From: Actinoplanes oryzae
GTDB lineage: Bacteria; Actinomycetota; Actinomycetes; Mycobacteriales; Micromonosporaceae
Direction of reading: 5' to 3'
DNA: 37,598 nt
NCBI RefSeq assembly: GCF_030757795.1
Contig: NZ_JAUQWH010000083.1
Location: 1 to 37,598, forward strand
Below the pieces are notes generated by a model. The model was not told where the DNA came from and did no database searches. It saw only the letters and a program-made list of their open reading frames with translations. The position numbers and the translations under genes were made by a program. This document shows positions 1-7,377 of this stretch, one piece after another; within the stretch, counting starts at the first letter, position 1, and each line of letters begins with the position of its first letter.

Positions 1-4
1 CCTC

Positions 5-358
5 ATGACCACCCGCCGGCGCCGCCTCGTGACCGCCCACGGCGCCGCTGCCCGGCCCGCCCGTCGCGCCGTTGCCTGGCCTGTCCGTCGTGCCGTTGCC
101 CGGCCTACTCGTCGCGGTGGTGCACGACCCGCCCATCGCGGTGATGCGCGACTTGCGCGCCGCGCTGAGCACGGTTCGCGTGCCGCGGTGACGCGCGACT
201 CGCCTGCCGTGTCGACGCACGACCCGCGGGGCGGTTCCGCGGATACGTCGGCCTCGTCTGGTTCTGCTCGGTGCGCTTTCCGCCGTGGAGACTTCGTCGT
301 GAGCGTTCGCCGGCTCCGACGTGCCTGCGAGCTGTTCGCCGTGGTGCGCGCGTCGTGA
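5..358 (+). other. doubtful repeat-built ORF at the left edge
   Basis: An open frame of 117 codons runs here. Its first two thirds are a degenerate octapeptide repeat rich in Arg, Ala and Pro (units such as RRAVARPT and RRGGARPA), produced by the 24-bp DNA repeat beneath it. Its TGA overlaps the GTG of the following histidine phosphatase (GTGA), the kind of junction seen in coupled genes, which is the only argument that it is translated. No family, signal peptide or catalytic motif is recognisable, and the composition could be a by-product of high GC. The remaining bases from 230 to 354 hold nothing else that I recognise. Confidence 0.2.
38..229. repeat. degenerate 24-bp tandem repeat, eight units
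   Basis: Eight consecutive 24-base units can be laid out with no gaps, starting at 38, 62, 86, 110, 134, 158, 182 and 206. Units 2 and 3 are nearly identical; the later ones keep only the core pattern and have diverged. The period is a multiple of three, so the forward frame reads as octapeptides. It looks like an old minisatellite. Confidence 0.6.
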
Positions 359-777
359 GCAGCCGTTGGCTTTATCTCGTCCGGCACGGTGATGCGGTCG
401 AGGGCGGCGGGCTGTCCACGGTGGGGCGGCAGCAGGCTGCGCTGCTCGGGGAGCGGATCGCCGGTGTGCCCTTCGGCTCGATCACCCACAGCCCCGAGCG
501 GCGAGCCCGGGAGACCGCAATGATCGTCGCGTCGCAGCTTGCGGCGTCCGGCGACGGCACAAGAGCAGAAGGGGACGTCAGCACGGGCGGCGGTGGCAGC
601 GCTGACGGTCGTGGTGGCGGGGTGAGTGCGGGCGGCGGTGGCAGCGCTGACGGTCGTGGAAGCGAGGGGAGTGCGGGCGGCGGTAACGGGGGGCGTGCGG
701 CCGACGGTCGTGGTGGCGGGGTGAGTGCGGCCCACGGTCGTGGTGGCGGGGTGAGTGCGGGCGGTGGTCGCGGCGGG
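355..777 (+). pseudogene. histidine phosphatase (SixA/PGAM superfamily), 3' end lost
   Basis: The frame opens at GTG 355 and gives the family's N-terminal signature: a beta strand followed by LVRHGDA (catalytic Arg-His), a GLSTVGRQQA turn, and SPERRARETA, the equivalent of the SPLxRAxQTA helix. After about residue 65 the sequence becomes a Gly/Ser/Ala-rich repeat and then runs into the left end of an IS110-family element, with a stop at 835-837. The second half of the fold, with the second catalytic His and the acid residue, is absent, so the product should be inactive. The missing 3' part is not found on the far side of the insertion, where a second IS lies instead. The family dephosphorylates phosphoproteins or small phospho-metabolites; the substrate cannot be told. 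Confidence 0.7.
577..777 (+). repeat. Gly-rich minisatellite inside the broken phosphatase
   Basis: Five related units with codon-phased lengths of 45, 45, 54, 30 and 27 bases encode VSxGGGGSADGRGGG-like peptides. The array keeps the phosphatase frame open and ends almost exactly where IS110 sequence seems to begin. It may be an original surface-loop expansion of the phosphatase or may have grown after the gene died. Confidence 0.7.
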
Positions 778-821
778 GTGGAGCTGCGTAGGAAGACCTC
801 GAAAGAGTTGCGGGGCTTGAG

Positions 822-885
822 GAACGTCCTCCCCTGATGGGATAGGCGGGCTTGGTGTCCCAGGTTCTCATCGAGGAGGACGTTC
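822..885 (+). promoter_or_regulatory. hairpin burying the transposase ribosome-binding site
   Basis: GAACGTCCTCC (822-832) and GGAGGACGTTC (875-885) are a perfect 11-bp inverted repeat with a 42-base loop. The right arm contains the GGAGG Shine-Dalgarno sequence and ends directly before the ATG at 886. In a transcript reading in from outside, the site would be paired and translation low; this is inference. The same stem could also belong to a bridge RNA. Confidence 0.65.
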
Positions 886-2226
886 ATGGCTGAGCGTAAC
901 GGTTTGACCCGGGGAGATCGTCGGCGTAACAACCGGATTGCTGTGTTGCGGCAGGTGGTGACCGTAGGGCGGGCGGTGCTGGCGATCGATCTGGGCGAGG
1001 ACAAGCAAGTCGCTGTGCTGGTGGATCACGACGGGCGGGTGCTGGGCCGGCGCGTGATGAGAGTCAAGGTGCATCGGCTGGGTGCTGTGCTGGTGTGGGC
1101 GGCTGTGCAGGCTGCGCGGCGCGGGTTCACGCAGGTGGTAGTGGGTTGTGAACCCACGGGCCATCGGTGGCGGGCGGTGATGCAACTGGCCGACGAGGCG
1201 GGGATGGGGTTCGTGTGTGTGCAGTCGCTGCAGGTGCACCGGGCCCGAGAGTCCGATGACTACACCCGTGACAAGACCGATCACAAAGACGCGGTCCTGA
1301 TCGGCCGGCTGATCGTGCGGTTGGACTGTTACCTGCCCGAACGCGCCGACGCCGATTGGGCCCGGTTGCGGCATCTGGGTCAGCGCCGTGAGCGGCTGCT
1401 CACCCAGATCGGTGCGATCCGACAACAGATCACTGACCTGCTGTCATGTTGCTGGCCGACGGTGCTCGGCTGTGCGGGCAAGCCGTTGGACTCGAGCACC
1501 TGGCTGGCGTGTCTGGCCGCGGTGACCAGCCGTGACGCGCCGCGGGCCGGCTGGGACCGTGACACGCTGGTCGCCGCCGCGCATCCGCAGCTTGCCGGCT
1601 TCGGCGCCCGGCGGCTGGCACCACGACGCATCGTCGAGGGATTCGTGCAGGCGATCACGCATCCGGGTGGAGTGAGTGAGCAGCGGCCCGGCGCTATCGA
1701 ACGGGTGGGGTTCTTGCTCACCGACTGGCGCAACGCCGCCCGCGCGCTGGGCGAGGTCGAGCAACGCATGACCGGCGTGCTCGACGCGCTGGGGTTGAGC
1801 ACCCTGGTGTCCTCGATCCCCGGCGTCACCGTGGTCGGCGCCGCCGCGATCCTGGCCGAGACCGGCGATCCGTCACGGTTTGCCTGCGCACGCGGCCTGG
1901 TCAAACATGCCGGACTCAACCCGGCCGAGAACACCTCGGCCACCTTCCAAGGCCAGAGCCGGCTCTCACGCCGCGGCCGGCCCCGGCTGCGTCTGGCCGC
2001 CTGGCGCGCCGTGTGGGGCGCTCTGCCGCACAACCCGGTCCTGCACGCCCGCTTCACTCACCTGACCCACCGCGAGCACAACCGGCTGTCCACCGGTCAG
2101 GCCCACGCCGCCTGCGCCGCGACTCTGCTGCGCTGGTTGCACGCCATCACCACCAGCCGCCGGCCGTTCGACATCAACCTGGCCACCGGCACCACCCGCA
2201 GGCAGCGGCTTCACACCGCTGCCTGA
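886..2226 (+). CDS. IS110-family transposase (DEDD/RuvC-like plus Transposase_20)
   Basis: This 446-residue protein catalyses movement of the surrounding IS110 element. The N-terminal third is the RuvC-like DEDD domain: AIDLGED carries the first Asp, CEPTGH the Glu, and KTDHKDA the two closing acids. The C-terminal half is the Transposase_20 domain, with SIPGVTVVGAAAILAETG followed by KHAGLNPAE and SRLSRRGRPRLR, where the conserved serine nucleophile of the family sits. A long linker of about 150 residues joins the two. The start is ATG 886 behind GAGGAGG at 873-879. No frameshift or stop is visible, so the enzyme looks intact. Members work as tetramers guided by a bridge RNA that pairs with donor and target DNA (known for IS621-like elements). 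Confidence 0.92.
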   Translation: MAERNGLTRGDRRRNNRIAVLRQVVTVGRAVLAIDLGEDKQVAVLVDHDGRVLGRRVMRVKVHRLGAVLVWAAVQAARRGFTQVVVGCEPTGHRWRAVMQLADEAGMGFVCVQSLQVHRARESDDYTRDKTDHKDAVLIGRLIVRLDCYLPERADADWARLRHLGQRRERLLTQIGAIRQQITDLLSCCWPTVLGCAGKPLDSSTWLACLAAVTSRDAPRAGWDRDTLVAAAHPQLAGFGARRLAPRRIVEGFVQAITHPGGVSEQRPGAIERVGFLLTDWRNAARALGEVEQRMTGVLDALGLSTLVSSIPGVTVVGAAAILAETGDPSRFACARGLVKHAGLNPAENTSATFQGQSRLSRRGRPRLRLAAWRAVWGALPHNPVLHARFTHLTHREHNRLSTGQAHAACAATLLRWLHAITTSRRPFDINLATGTTRRQRLHTAA

Positions 2227-2299
2227 CCAGCATCAACCACAGCTCACACAACCTCATGAACCACACCCCTGAGTTCCCCCCGTTTCGACGGAGCGGTGG

Positions 2300-3214
2300 T
2301 TACCTGCTTCCGGTCGGGGCAGGGGTGAGGTTATCTGGCTCGGTTTGGGCGTGCCAGGCGGTCTCGTATTCGTCGGGGCTGAGGTAGCCGAGTTCCTTCT
2401 GAATGCGGCGGGTGTTGTACCAACCGTCGATGTAGGTGAAGATCGCGTTCTCGGCCTCGTCGCGGGTCCGCCACGACGTTCGGTAGACCAGCTCAATCTT
2501 CAGCGTCGACCAGAAGTTCTCCATCAACGCGTTGTCATACGAGTCGCCGACCGAGCCCATCGAAGGCCGGATTCCGTTGTCCTGCAAGCGTTGTGAGAAG
2601 CGGAAACTCGTATAGTTCGACCCTCTATCGCTGTGATGTATGAGCTGGCCGTCGCGGACGTCGCGTGACCAGATGCCGTACTCGAGTGCGGCCAGGATCA
2701 GATCGGTGTCGCACCGGTCGGAGGTCTTCCACCCGACGATCCGTCGCGAGAAGACATCTCGGACGGCAGCCAGCCAGAACACGCCCTCCCCGCACGGGAT
2801 CCGGGTGGCGTCAGCGACCCAGAGCCGGTTCGGGCCGGCTGCGGTGAAGTCCCGGTTGACCAGATCCGGGGCCGGCGTGTGCCGCGGGTCCTGCTTCGTG
2901 GAGCCGCCGCGCCAGCCACGCCGCAGGAACGCCCCGTGCCAGCCCTGACCGGCCATCAGCCGCTCGACCCGCTTGCGGCCGACCCGGATGCCGTCACGAC
3001 GCAACTGCCGATGCACCCGGTCAGCGCCGTAGGTGAACCCGGAGGTCTCCCAGATCTCGTAAATGTTGGAGATCAGGCCGAGGTCGACCAGGTCCCGCTC
3101 ACACGGCTGCTCGGCCTGTTTGACCCACTGGTAGTAGGTCGACTCGGCGATGTTCAGAACCCGTAACAGGAGCGCGACCGCGAAGCGGTCACGGTGTTCG
3201 TGAACGAACGTCAT
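2300..3214 (-). CDS. IS3-family transposase OrfB, DDE integrase core
   Basis: The 304-residue catalytic subunit has an N-terminal HTH_21-like segment (residues about 40-100, including ADRVHRQLRRDGIRVGRKR) and an rve integrase core. The DDE triad is visible in WVADATRI (D), IHHSDRGSNYTS (D) and DNALMENFWSTLKIE (E). The ATG at 3214 overlaps the OrfA stop in ATGA. I see no A-rich slippery heptamer near the OrfA end, so re-initiation or another frameshift signal may be used to express it. The frame is intact to TAA 2302-2300, so the enzyme may still be active. Confidence 0.93.
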   Translation of the reverse strand: MTFVHEHRDRFAVALLLRVLNIAESTYYQWVKQAEQPCERDLVDLGLISNIYEIWETSGFTYGADRVHRQLRRDGIRVGRKRVERLMAGQGWHGAFLRRGWRGGSTKQDPRHTPAPDLVNRDFTAAGPNRLWVADATRIPCGEGVFWLAAVRDVFSRRIVGWKTSDRCDTDLILAALEYGIWSRDVRDGQLIHHSDRGSNYTSFRFSQRLQDNGIRPSMGSVGDSYDNALMENFWSTLKIELVYRTSWRTRDEAENAIFTYIDGWYNTRRIQKELGYLSPDEYETAWHAQTEPDNLTPAPTGSR

Positions 3215-3522
3215 GACCGTCGCCGGGCCGGGCCGAGCTCCGAGGCGAAATACGAGGACGCGGCACGCAGGATCTCGTTGACCCGGCGCAGCTCAGCGAC
3301 CTCTTCGCGCAGCCGGCGGTTCTCCTCGGCCATCTCAGTCGTCGGCCGGTCCTGACGCTCGCCCGCGTCCGCCTCGGCCTGCCGGATCCAGTTACGCAGC
3401 GCCTCGTGATGCACGTTCAACTGCTCCGCCAGACGCCGGATCGTCGGCTTCGGATCCGACTCGCGATACAAGCGCACAGCACGCTGGCGAAGCTCGTCGG
3501 GGTACTTCTTCGGTGCGGCCAC
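3211..3522 (-). CDS. IS3-family transposase OrfA (HTH_Tnp_1)
   Basis: OrfA has 103 residues: a helix-turn-helix at about residues 5-50 (APKKYPDELRQRAVRLYRES, then TIRRLAEQLNVHHEALRNWI) that binds the IS ends, followed by a leucine-zipper-like coiled coil (EENRRLREEVAELRRVNEIL). The chosen start is GTG 3522, preceded by GGGGAGGAAG. The reading frame stays open upstream through the IS end into the truncated HAD gene, so a longer fusion from GTG 3924 is also possible. OrfA overlaps OrfB by 4 bases. Confidence 0.9.
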   Translation of the reverse strand: MAAPKKYPDELRQRAVRLYRESDPKPTIRRLAEQLNVHHEALRNWIRQAEADAGERQDRPTTEMAEENRRLREEVAELRRVNEILRAASSYFASELGPARRRS

Positions 3523-3539
3523 AGAACTTCCTCCCCTCA

Positions 3540-3924
3540 GGCCGAAGGCCGCGATCTTGGCCGCCGCGACCTGCGGGACGTTGCCGGTGACCAGGGTCTG
3601 CACGACGTCGCCCCGGCCGGCGAGGGCGGCCAGCACCTCCGGGACGCCGGGGAGCAGGGAGCCCTGCTCGGCGAAGAGGTGCCGCGTCCGGTCGACCTCG
3701 GTCACGTACCTGGCGAAGAAGCGGTCCGGGGTGCAGTCCGTCACGCCGTGGCTGGCGAAGACCTCGGTGCAGATGTCGAGGTCGGTACGCCCGGCGAAGC
3801 TCGGCGTCACCTGCCACTCGCGCCCGGTGACCGCCGTGAACGCGGTCTTCCAGGCCCGCCCGGCGACGCCTCCGCCGCTGAGGAGCGTGTGGTCGATGTC
3901 CCACATCACGAGCAGGCGCTTCAC
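3540..3924 (-). pseudogene. HAD-family phosphatase, C-terminal part lost to IS3
   Basis: The gene starts at GTG 3924, overlapping the stop of the upstream MTH1187 gene (GTGA) behind GGGGAG. About 128 residues remain. HAD motif I is MWDIDHTLL (nucleophile Asp and acid), the cap region follows, and motif II is LVTGN. The frame then enters the IS3 element after KIAAFGL, so motifs III (Lys) and IV (acidic pair binding Mg) are missing and the enzyme should be dead. There is no stop at the junction: the frame continues in phase through OrfA to 3211, giving a predicted 237-residue HAD-OrfA fusion. The original enzyme was probably a phosphoglycolate-phosphatase-like HAD hydrolase. Confidence 0.8.
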
Positions 3925-4226
3925 TCCCCGGCCAGCCGGCGCTCGACGTGCTCGACCTTGGCGGTCAGGGCGCCCGTGACGCCGGGGCGGATGTCGGCCT
4001 TGAGCGAGACGCTGACCCGGGGCGCCTGCGCGGCGACCGCGTCGACGGCCTGCTTGACGACCGCCATGACCTCGTCCCACTCGCCCTCGACGGTGGTGAA
4101 CATGGCGTCCGTGCGGTTCGGCAGCCCGGAGGCGCGGACCACCCGGACGGCCTCCGCGACGAGATCGCCGACGGACTCGGAGACGCCGATCGGCGTGACG
4201 GAGAAGGCAACCAGCATGGTCACCAT
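3921..4226 (-). CDS. MTH1187-family thiamine-binding protein
   Basis: This protein of about 101 residues matches the MTH1187/YkoF-like fold family, one ferredoxin-like domain that forms tetramers and binds thiamine or a related pyrimidine. Visible family features are MLVAFSVTPIG at the start, TDAMFTTVEGEWDEVM in the middle and a closing helix GALTAKVEHVERRL. I chose ATG 4226; ATG 4217 is equally possible because neither has a strong Shine-Dalgarno sequence. The stop overlaps the HAD gene, so the two formed an operon. A thiamine ECF transporter lies 10 kb away in the window, but no TPP riboswitch is seen before this gene. Confidence 0.75.
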   Translation of the reverse strand: MVTMLVAFSVTPIGVSESVGDLVAEAVRVVRASGLPNRTDAMFTTVEGEWDEVMAVVKQAVDAVAAQAPRVSVSLKADIRPGVTGALTAKVEHVERRLAGE

Positions 4227-4344
4227 CGTTGCACGTCCCGGAGGCCCGCACTGCTTGGGAATCCGTCGAATCAGGACAAGCCGCGTTTCGGCGGCGGTGA
4301 TCAACGGGCATGAATCATGGACCGCCAACGTCAGGAGGTCCCCC

Positions 4345-5037
4345 GTGCGCCGCCGTCACGTCGCCGCAGCCGCCATCGCCGCAGGATCGGTGCTGGCCCT
4401 CGCTGCCTGTTCGTCCACCCCGGCCGACACCACCGCCGCGAGCTCCGCGGGAAGCACGGCGCCCACGGCCGAGACCGGCACCGGTTCCGCGGAGCCCCAG
4501 AGCACGCAGTCCGAGGACGCCGGCGAGGGCGAGACCACGGCCGGCGAGGGCGAGACCACGGCCGGCGAGAAGCCGGAGAAGACCGGCAACCCCATTCTCG
4601 ACGGCGAGCGGCAGGTCGTCATCGCGCCCGCCGACACGTACGAGACCGTGCTGCACGTCGACGACAAGGGTCACCTCGCGCTGACCGACGGTGAGAGCGA
4701 CACGACGCTGTTCGTGCTGGTGCCTGTCAATGACGAGAAACACTGGATTCGTACGGCCAAGGCGGACAGCTCCGGCGAGCAGGCCTGCATCGGGCTGAGC
4801 CTGCAGAGCACCGGCCCGGCCATGCTGGACGCCGCGCCGTGCGACGCCTCGAAGAGCGGCCAGCTGTTCACCATCGAGTCGAAGGGCGACAAGAAGTACG
4901 CCATCAAGGGCGACAAGGGCTACAACGTCCGCGCCCTGGACGACGAGGGCGTGCAGGCCGTCGCGGGCGCGTCCGGCTCGGGCACGACCTTCGGCTTCGC
5001 GGACAACGGCAAGGCCCCCGCCGCCCCCGGCGCGTAA
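4345..5037 (+). CDS. secreted lipoprotein of unknown function
   Basis: The start GTG 4345 is set by AGGAGG at 4333-4338. Residues 1-22 form a lipoprotein signal: basic RRRH, a hydrophobic stretch, and lipobox LAAC with Cys22. A Ser/Thr/Glu-rich spacer follows (about residues 23-80) that contains a perfect GEGETTA doublet from a 24-base duplication. The remaining 150 residues are a compact domain with two cysteines (EQACIGL and AAPCDASK) spaced as in a disulfide, reminiscent of ricin-type beta-trefoil repeats; that likeness is weak. It is likely anchored to the outer face of the membrane. It diverges from the MTH1187 gene. Confidence 0.75.
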   Translation: MRRRHVAAAAIAAGSVLALAACSSTPADTTAASSAGSTAPTAETGTGSAEPQSTQSEDAGEGETTAGEGETTAGEKPEKTGNPILDGERQVVIAPADTYETVLHVDDKGHLALTDGESDTTLFVLVPVNDEKHWIRTAKADSSGEQACIGLSLQSTGPAMLDAAPCDASKSGQLFTIESKGDKKYAIKGDKGYNVRALDDEGVQAVAGASGSGTTFGFADNGKAPAAPGA

Positions 5038-5045
5038 CAGCAAGC

Positions 5046-5140
5046 CGCCACGCGCCGCCACGAAGGCCGCCACGCGCCGCCACGCGCCGCCACGACGGCC
5101 GCCACGCGCCGCCACGACGGCCGGCACGCGCCGCCACGAA
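5046..5140. repeat. 22-bp tandem repeat (CGCCACGCGCCGCC core)
   Basis: About four copies of a 22-base unit built on the core CGCCACGCGCCGCC lie directly after the lipoprotein stop. Copies differ by one to a few bases and one carries an extra partial unit. The period is not a multiple of three, so this is not a coding repeat. The bases between 5141 and 5173 hold nothing recognisable. Confidence 0.7.
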
Positions 5141-5173
5141 GAGCCAAGACGAAACGAGCCCGGAAGGCGAGTC

Positions 5174-5220
5174 GGGAAGGGGCGGCAGGAAGGGGCGGCA
5201 GGAAGGGGCGGCAGGAAGGG
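5174..5220. repeat. 13-bp tandem repeat (GGAAGGGGCGGCA)
   Basis: The 13-base unit GGAAGGGGCGGCA is repeated between three and four times without change, ending a few bases before the stop codon of the minus-strand TPR-like gene. This is a typical slippage-prone array. Confidence 0.8.
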
Positions 5221-5225
5221 GCGGG

Positions 5226-7064
5226 TCAGGAAGACCTGCGTCCGAAGAGCCGCCGAAGCCAGGACTTCTCGACAGGCGGCGACGGCGGCTCAGGAAGAGA
5301 GGCGGGGGTGGACGAAGGTGCGGAGGCCGACAGCACCTCCCGGGCCAGCCCCCGCACCTCCCCCTCCAGCTCCGGCGTGATCAGCACCAGCTCCGCCAGC
5401 GAGTCGAGGATCGTCACCACCCGCCCCTGCGCCGCCCGGGCCGCCGTGACGAATCTCATCCCCACCGCCGCCGCCACCTCGGTCCGGCAGCCGGGGTCCA
5501 GCCAGGCCGCGACGACCAGTGCGAACAGGGCCGCCTCCGTGGCCCAGTCCTCGACCCCGAACGCGACCTCGGCGAGGATCCGGCGGTGGGCGGTGGTGTC
5601 GGTCGGGTGTTTGCGGCCCGGTTCGGCGGAGTGCAGCACGCCCAGGCACGCGTACGTCTGCACGCTCCGCTCCCACCACCCCGGCGGCAGGTCGACCGGG
5701 CCGTCGGGGGCCTCCGGCGGGTGCACGATCAGGCCGAGCAGGTCGTCGATCGGCAGCTGGCCGAGGGGGAGAGCTTGATCATAGGCCGCGATCGGGTGCG
5801 CCCAGACCGGCGTGACGACCCGGCGGGCGAGCTCCACGGCCTCCTGCGACGGCGGCGGCACGGCGGGCGAGGCCTCTTTCCCGATGTACGTCCACAGCGC
5901 GCGCCCCGGGCGTACCGCCGAAGTCATGTCCGGGGGTGTCTCGCCCCCGATGTCGATCGTCACACCGGGGAACCGCCGCCGCACGAGAGCCAGGGCGCTG
6001 GGCACCTCCAACGCCGACAATGCCATGGTGCCGAGTTCGCCCCCGCCCTCCGGGACCTGCGCGAGCATGTTGACGCAGGCCTCGGTCGCGCCGGCCGGCA
6101 GGCCCAGCCACGGCCGTCCCCGGCAGGCGGTCTCCAGCTCGTAGTGCTCGTGGCCCGACGGCGGATGATCCCGCGTGTAGTCGGCCAGTTCGATGAGGTG
6201 AGCCACGTCGCCGTCCTCGTCGAAGCGCATGCTGTGCAACGTGTGCACCACGCAGTCGTACGAGGGGTCGCGCGCGACGGCCTCCTCCAGCAGCGCGATC
6301 GCCTCGGCGGCCCGGCCGGTCGCGGCGAGCCAGTTGGCCAGGTCGGCGCAGAGATCCAGCTCGCTCGGAAACCGCCGGTACGCCTCCCGCAGCACATCGA
6401 TGCCGTCGTCGTCACGCCCGTCGGCGCGCAGGGCGTAGGCGTACCAGACCAGCGTCAGCTTGCTCGGCTGCAGCTCCACCGCGCGGGCACCCCACCCGAC
6501 GGCCGCCCCCGTGGCGCCCAGCCGGCGTCCCACCCCGGCGGCGGTGGCGTGCACCATCGCGTCGTCCGGGTGGGCGGCCACGGCGCGGCGGGCCAGGTCG
6601 AGATAGACCTCGTTCGCCGTACGCACGGGCTCCTCCGCGGGATCCCCCAGCGGCCGCATCACCGTGGTGAACACCTGCGCGAGCGCCTGCCCCGCGACGC
6701 TCCCCGCGTCGAGCGCCCGGACCCAGCTCACGTCGGCCCATGGCTGCTCGGGTGCGGCGGCCGTCGCCCGGGCCAGCATCCCGAGCGCCCGTGCCGGATC
6801 GGCGGGGGCCAGAAGGTGGGCGTGCGCGACGACCGTACCGATGAAGGCAGGCTCGCGCAGCGGAAAGAGCGACAGGCCGCCGTCAGCCGTCCGCGCCGCC
6901 AGGGCCGCCAGCAGCTCGTGCACCTCGGGCAGCCCGGGCGCGAGGCCCAGCGCCCCCGCCAGATGCGACGCGGCATGCGCCAGGTCGTCCTCCGCGAGGG
7001 CCACACGGGCAAGCGACAGCTCCCCATGCGCCTCCTCAACCGCCGTCTCGGCGCCTTCGGCCAT
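5226..7064 (-). CDS. TPR-like repeat protein, 612 aa
   Basis: The protein is long, acidic and helical, without a signal peptide or membrane span, so it is probably cytosolic. The first 300 residues have TPR-like helical pairs: LARVALAEDDLAHAASHLAG at about 18-37, ARRAVAAHPDDAMVHATAAG near 155, and GRAAEAIALLEEAVARDPSY near 255, all with the alternating small/large pattern and the closing P of TPRs. The last 310 residues match no family I know; they include an MTSAVRPGRALWTYIG segment and end in a basic tail SWLRRLFGRRSS. The start is ATG 7064 with only a weak Shine-Dalgarno sequence. Minisatellites lie on both sides. The function is unknown; TPRs imply protein binding. Confidence 0.75.
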   Translation of the reverse strand: MAEGAETAVEEAHGELSLARVALAEDDLAHAASHLAGALGLAPGLPEVHELLAALAARTADGGLSLFPLREPAFIGTVVAHAHLLAPADPARALGMLARATAAAPEQPWADVSWVRALDAGSVAGQALAQVFTTVMRPLGDPAEEPVRTANEVYLDLARRAVAAHPDDAMVHATAAGVGRRLGATGAAVGWGARAVELQPSKLTLVWYAYALRADGRDDDGIDVLREAYRRFPSELDLCADLANWLAATGRAAEAIALLEEAVARDPSYDCVVHTLHSMRFDEDGDVAHLIELADYTRDHPPSGHEHYELETACRGRPWLGLPAGATEACVNMLAQVPEGGGELGTMALSALEVPSALALVRRRFPGVTIDIGGETPPDMTSAVRPGRALWTYIGKEASPAVPPPSQEAVELARRVVTPVWAHPIAAYDQALPLGQLPIDDLLGLIVHPPEAPDGPVDLPPGWWERSVQTYACLGVLHSAEPGRKHPTDTTAHRRILAEVAFGVEDWATEAALFALVVAAWLDPGCRTEVAAAVGMRFVTAARAAQGRVVTILDSLAELVLITPELEGEVRGLAREVLSASAPSSTPASLPEPPSPPVEKSWLRRLFGRRSS

Positions 7065-7125
7065 CCCGCGAGGCTAGATCAAGCCCGCCGCGCCCTTCCT
7101 GCCACCCCGAGCCCCCAAGCCCGCC

Positions 7126-7310
7126 AGGGCTGTCCTCCCGCCCCGCCAGGCCGGTCCTCCCGCCCCGCCAGGCCGGTCCTCCCGCCCCGCCAGGCCGGTC
7201 CTCCCACCCGACCCAGGCCCACCAGGGCCGTCCTCCCGCCCCCAGGGCCGGCCCACCCGGCCCGCCAGGGCCGTCCTCCCGCCCCACCCAGGCCCGCCAG
7301 GGCCGGTCCC
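7126..7310. repeat. 22-bp tandem repeat upstream of the TPR-like gene
   Basis: Three nearly perfect units with a 22-base period (core GCCAGGCCGGTCCTCCCGCC, seen at 7145, 7167 and 7189) are followed by more degraded copies to about 7310. The array fills most of the gap between the TPR-like gene start and the YceI stop. No promoter is recognisable within it. Confidence 0.75.
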
Positions 7311-7377
7311 ACGTCGCACTGCGCCCGTCATCGACTCCCAGGGGCGCAGTGCCCGCCGAGCCGAAGGCGAGGCCATG

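Larger units (their letters stand above)
778..2269 (+). mobile_element. IS110-family insertion sequence (ends approximate)
   Basis: The element contains one intact DEDD-type transposase gene with about 108 bp of non-coding DNA upstream and about 43 bp downstream. IS110 elements usually lack clear terminal inverted repeats, so the ends are inferred: the left end from the point where the phosphatase repeat stops, the right end from the start of the adjoining IS3 element. IS110-group elements encode a bridge RNA in a non-coding end; the upstream stretch is the candidate here. Confidence 0.7.
2270..3539 (-). mobile_element. IS3-family insertion sequence, about 1.27 kb
   Basis: OrfA and OrfB are both present on the minus strand. 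Each proposed end starts with TGAG reading inward (2270-2273 and the complement of 3536-3539), but beyond that the two ends match poorly, so the limits are approximate. The total length fits the family. The flanks do not show a matching short target duplication: one flank is the IS110 element and the other a HAD gene cut in mid-domain. This points to a rearrangement after insertion. Confidence 0.8.

Noticed and set aside
3205..3260. programmed -1 frameshift between IS3 OrfA and OrfB
   Set aside because: There is no A-rich slippery heptamer near the junction; the ATGA overlap suggests re-initiation instead, though another slip site cannot be excluded.
3406..5037. 543-codon plus-strand open frame ending in the lipoprotein
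   Set aside because: The part before 4345 is antisense to IS3 OrfA, HAD and MTH1187; the true start is GTG 4345 with AGGAGG and a lipoprotein signal.
5046..5220. CRISPR array
   Set aside because: The repeats are head-to-tail with no unique spacers and have 22- and 13-base periods, which makes them minisatellites.
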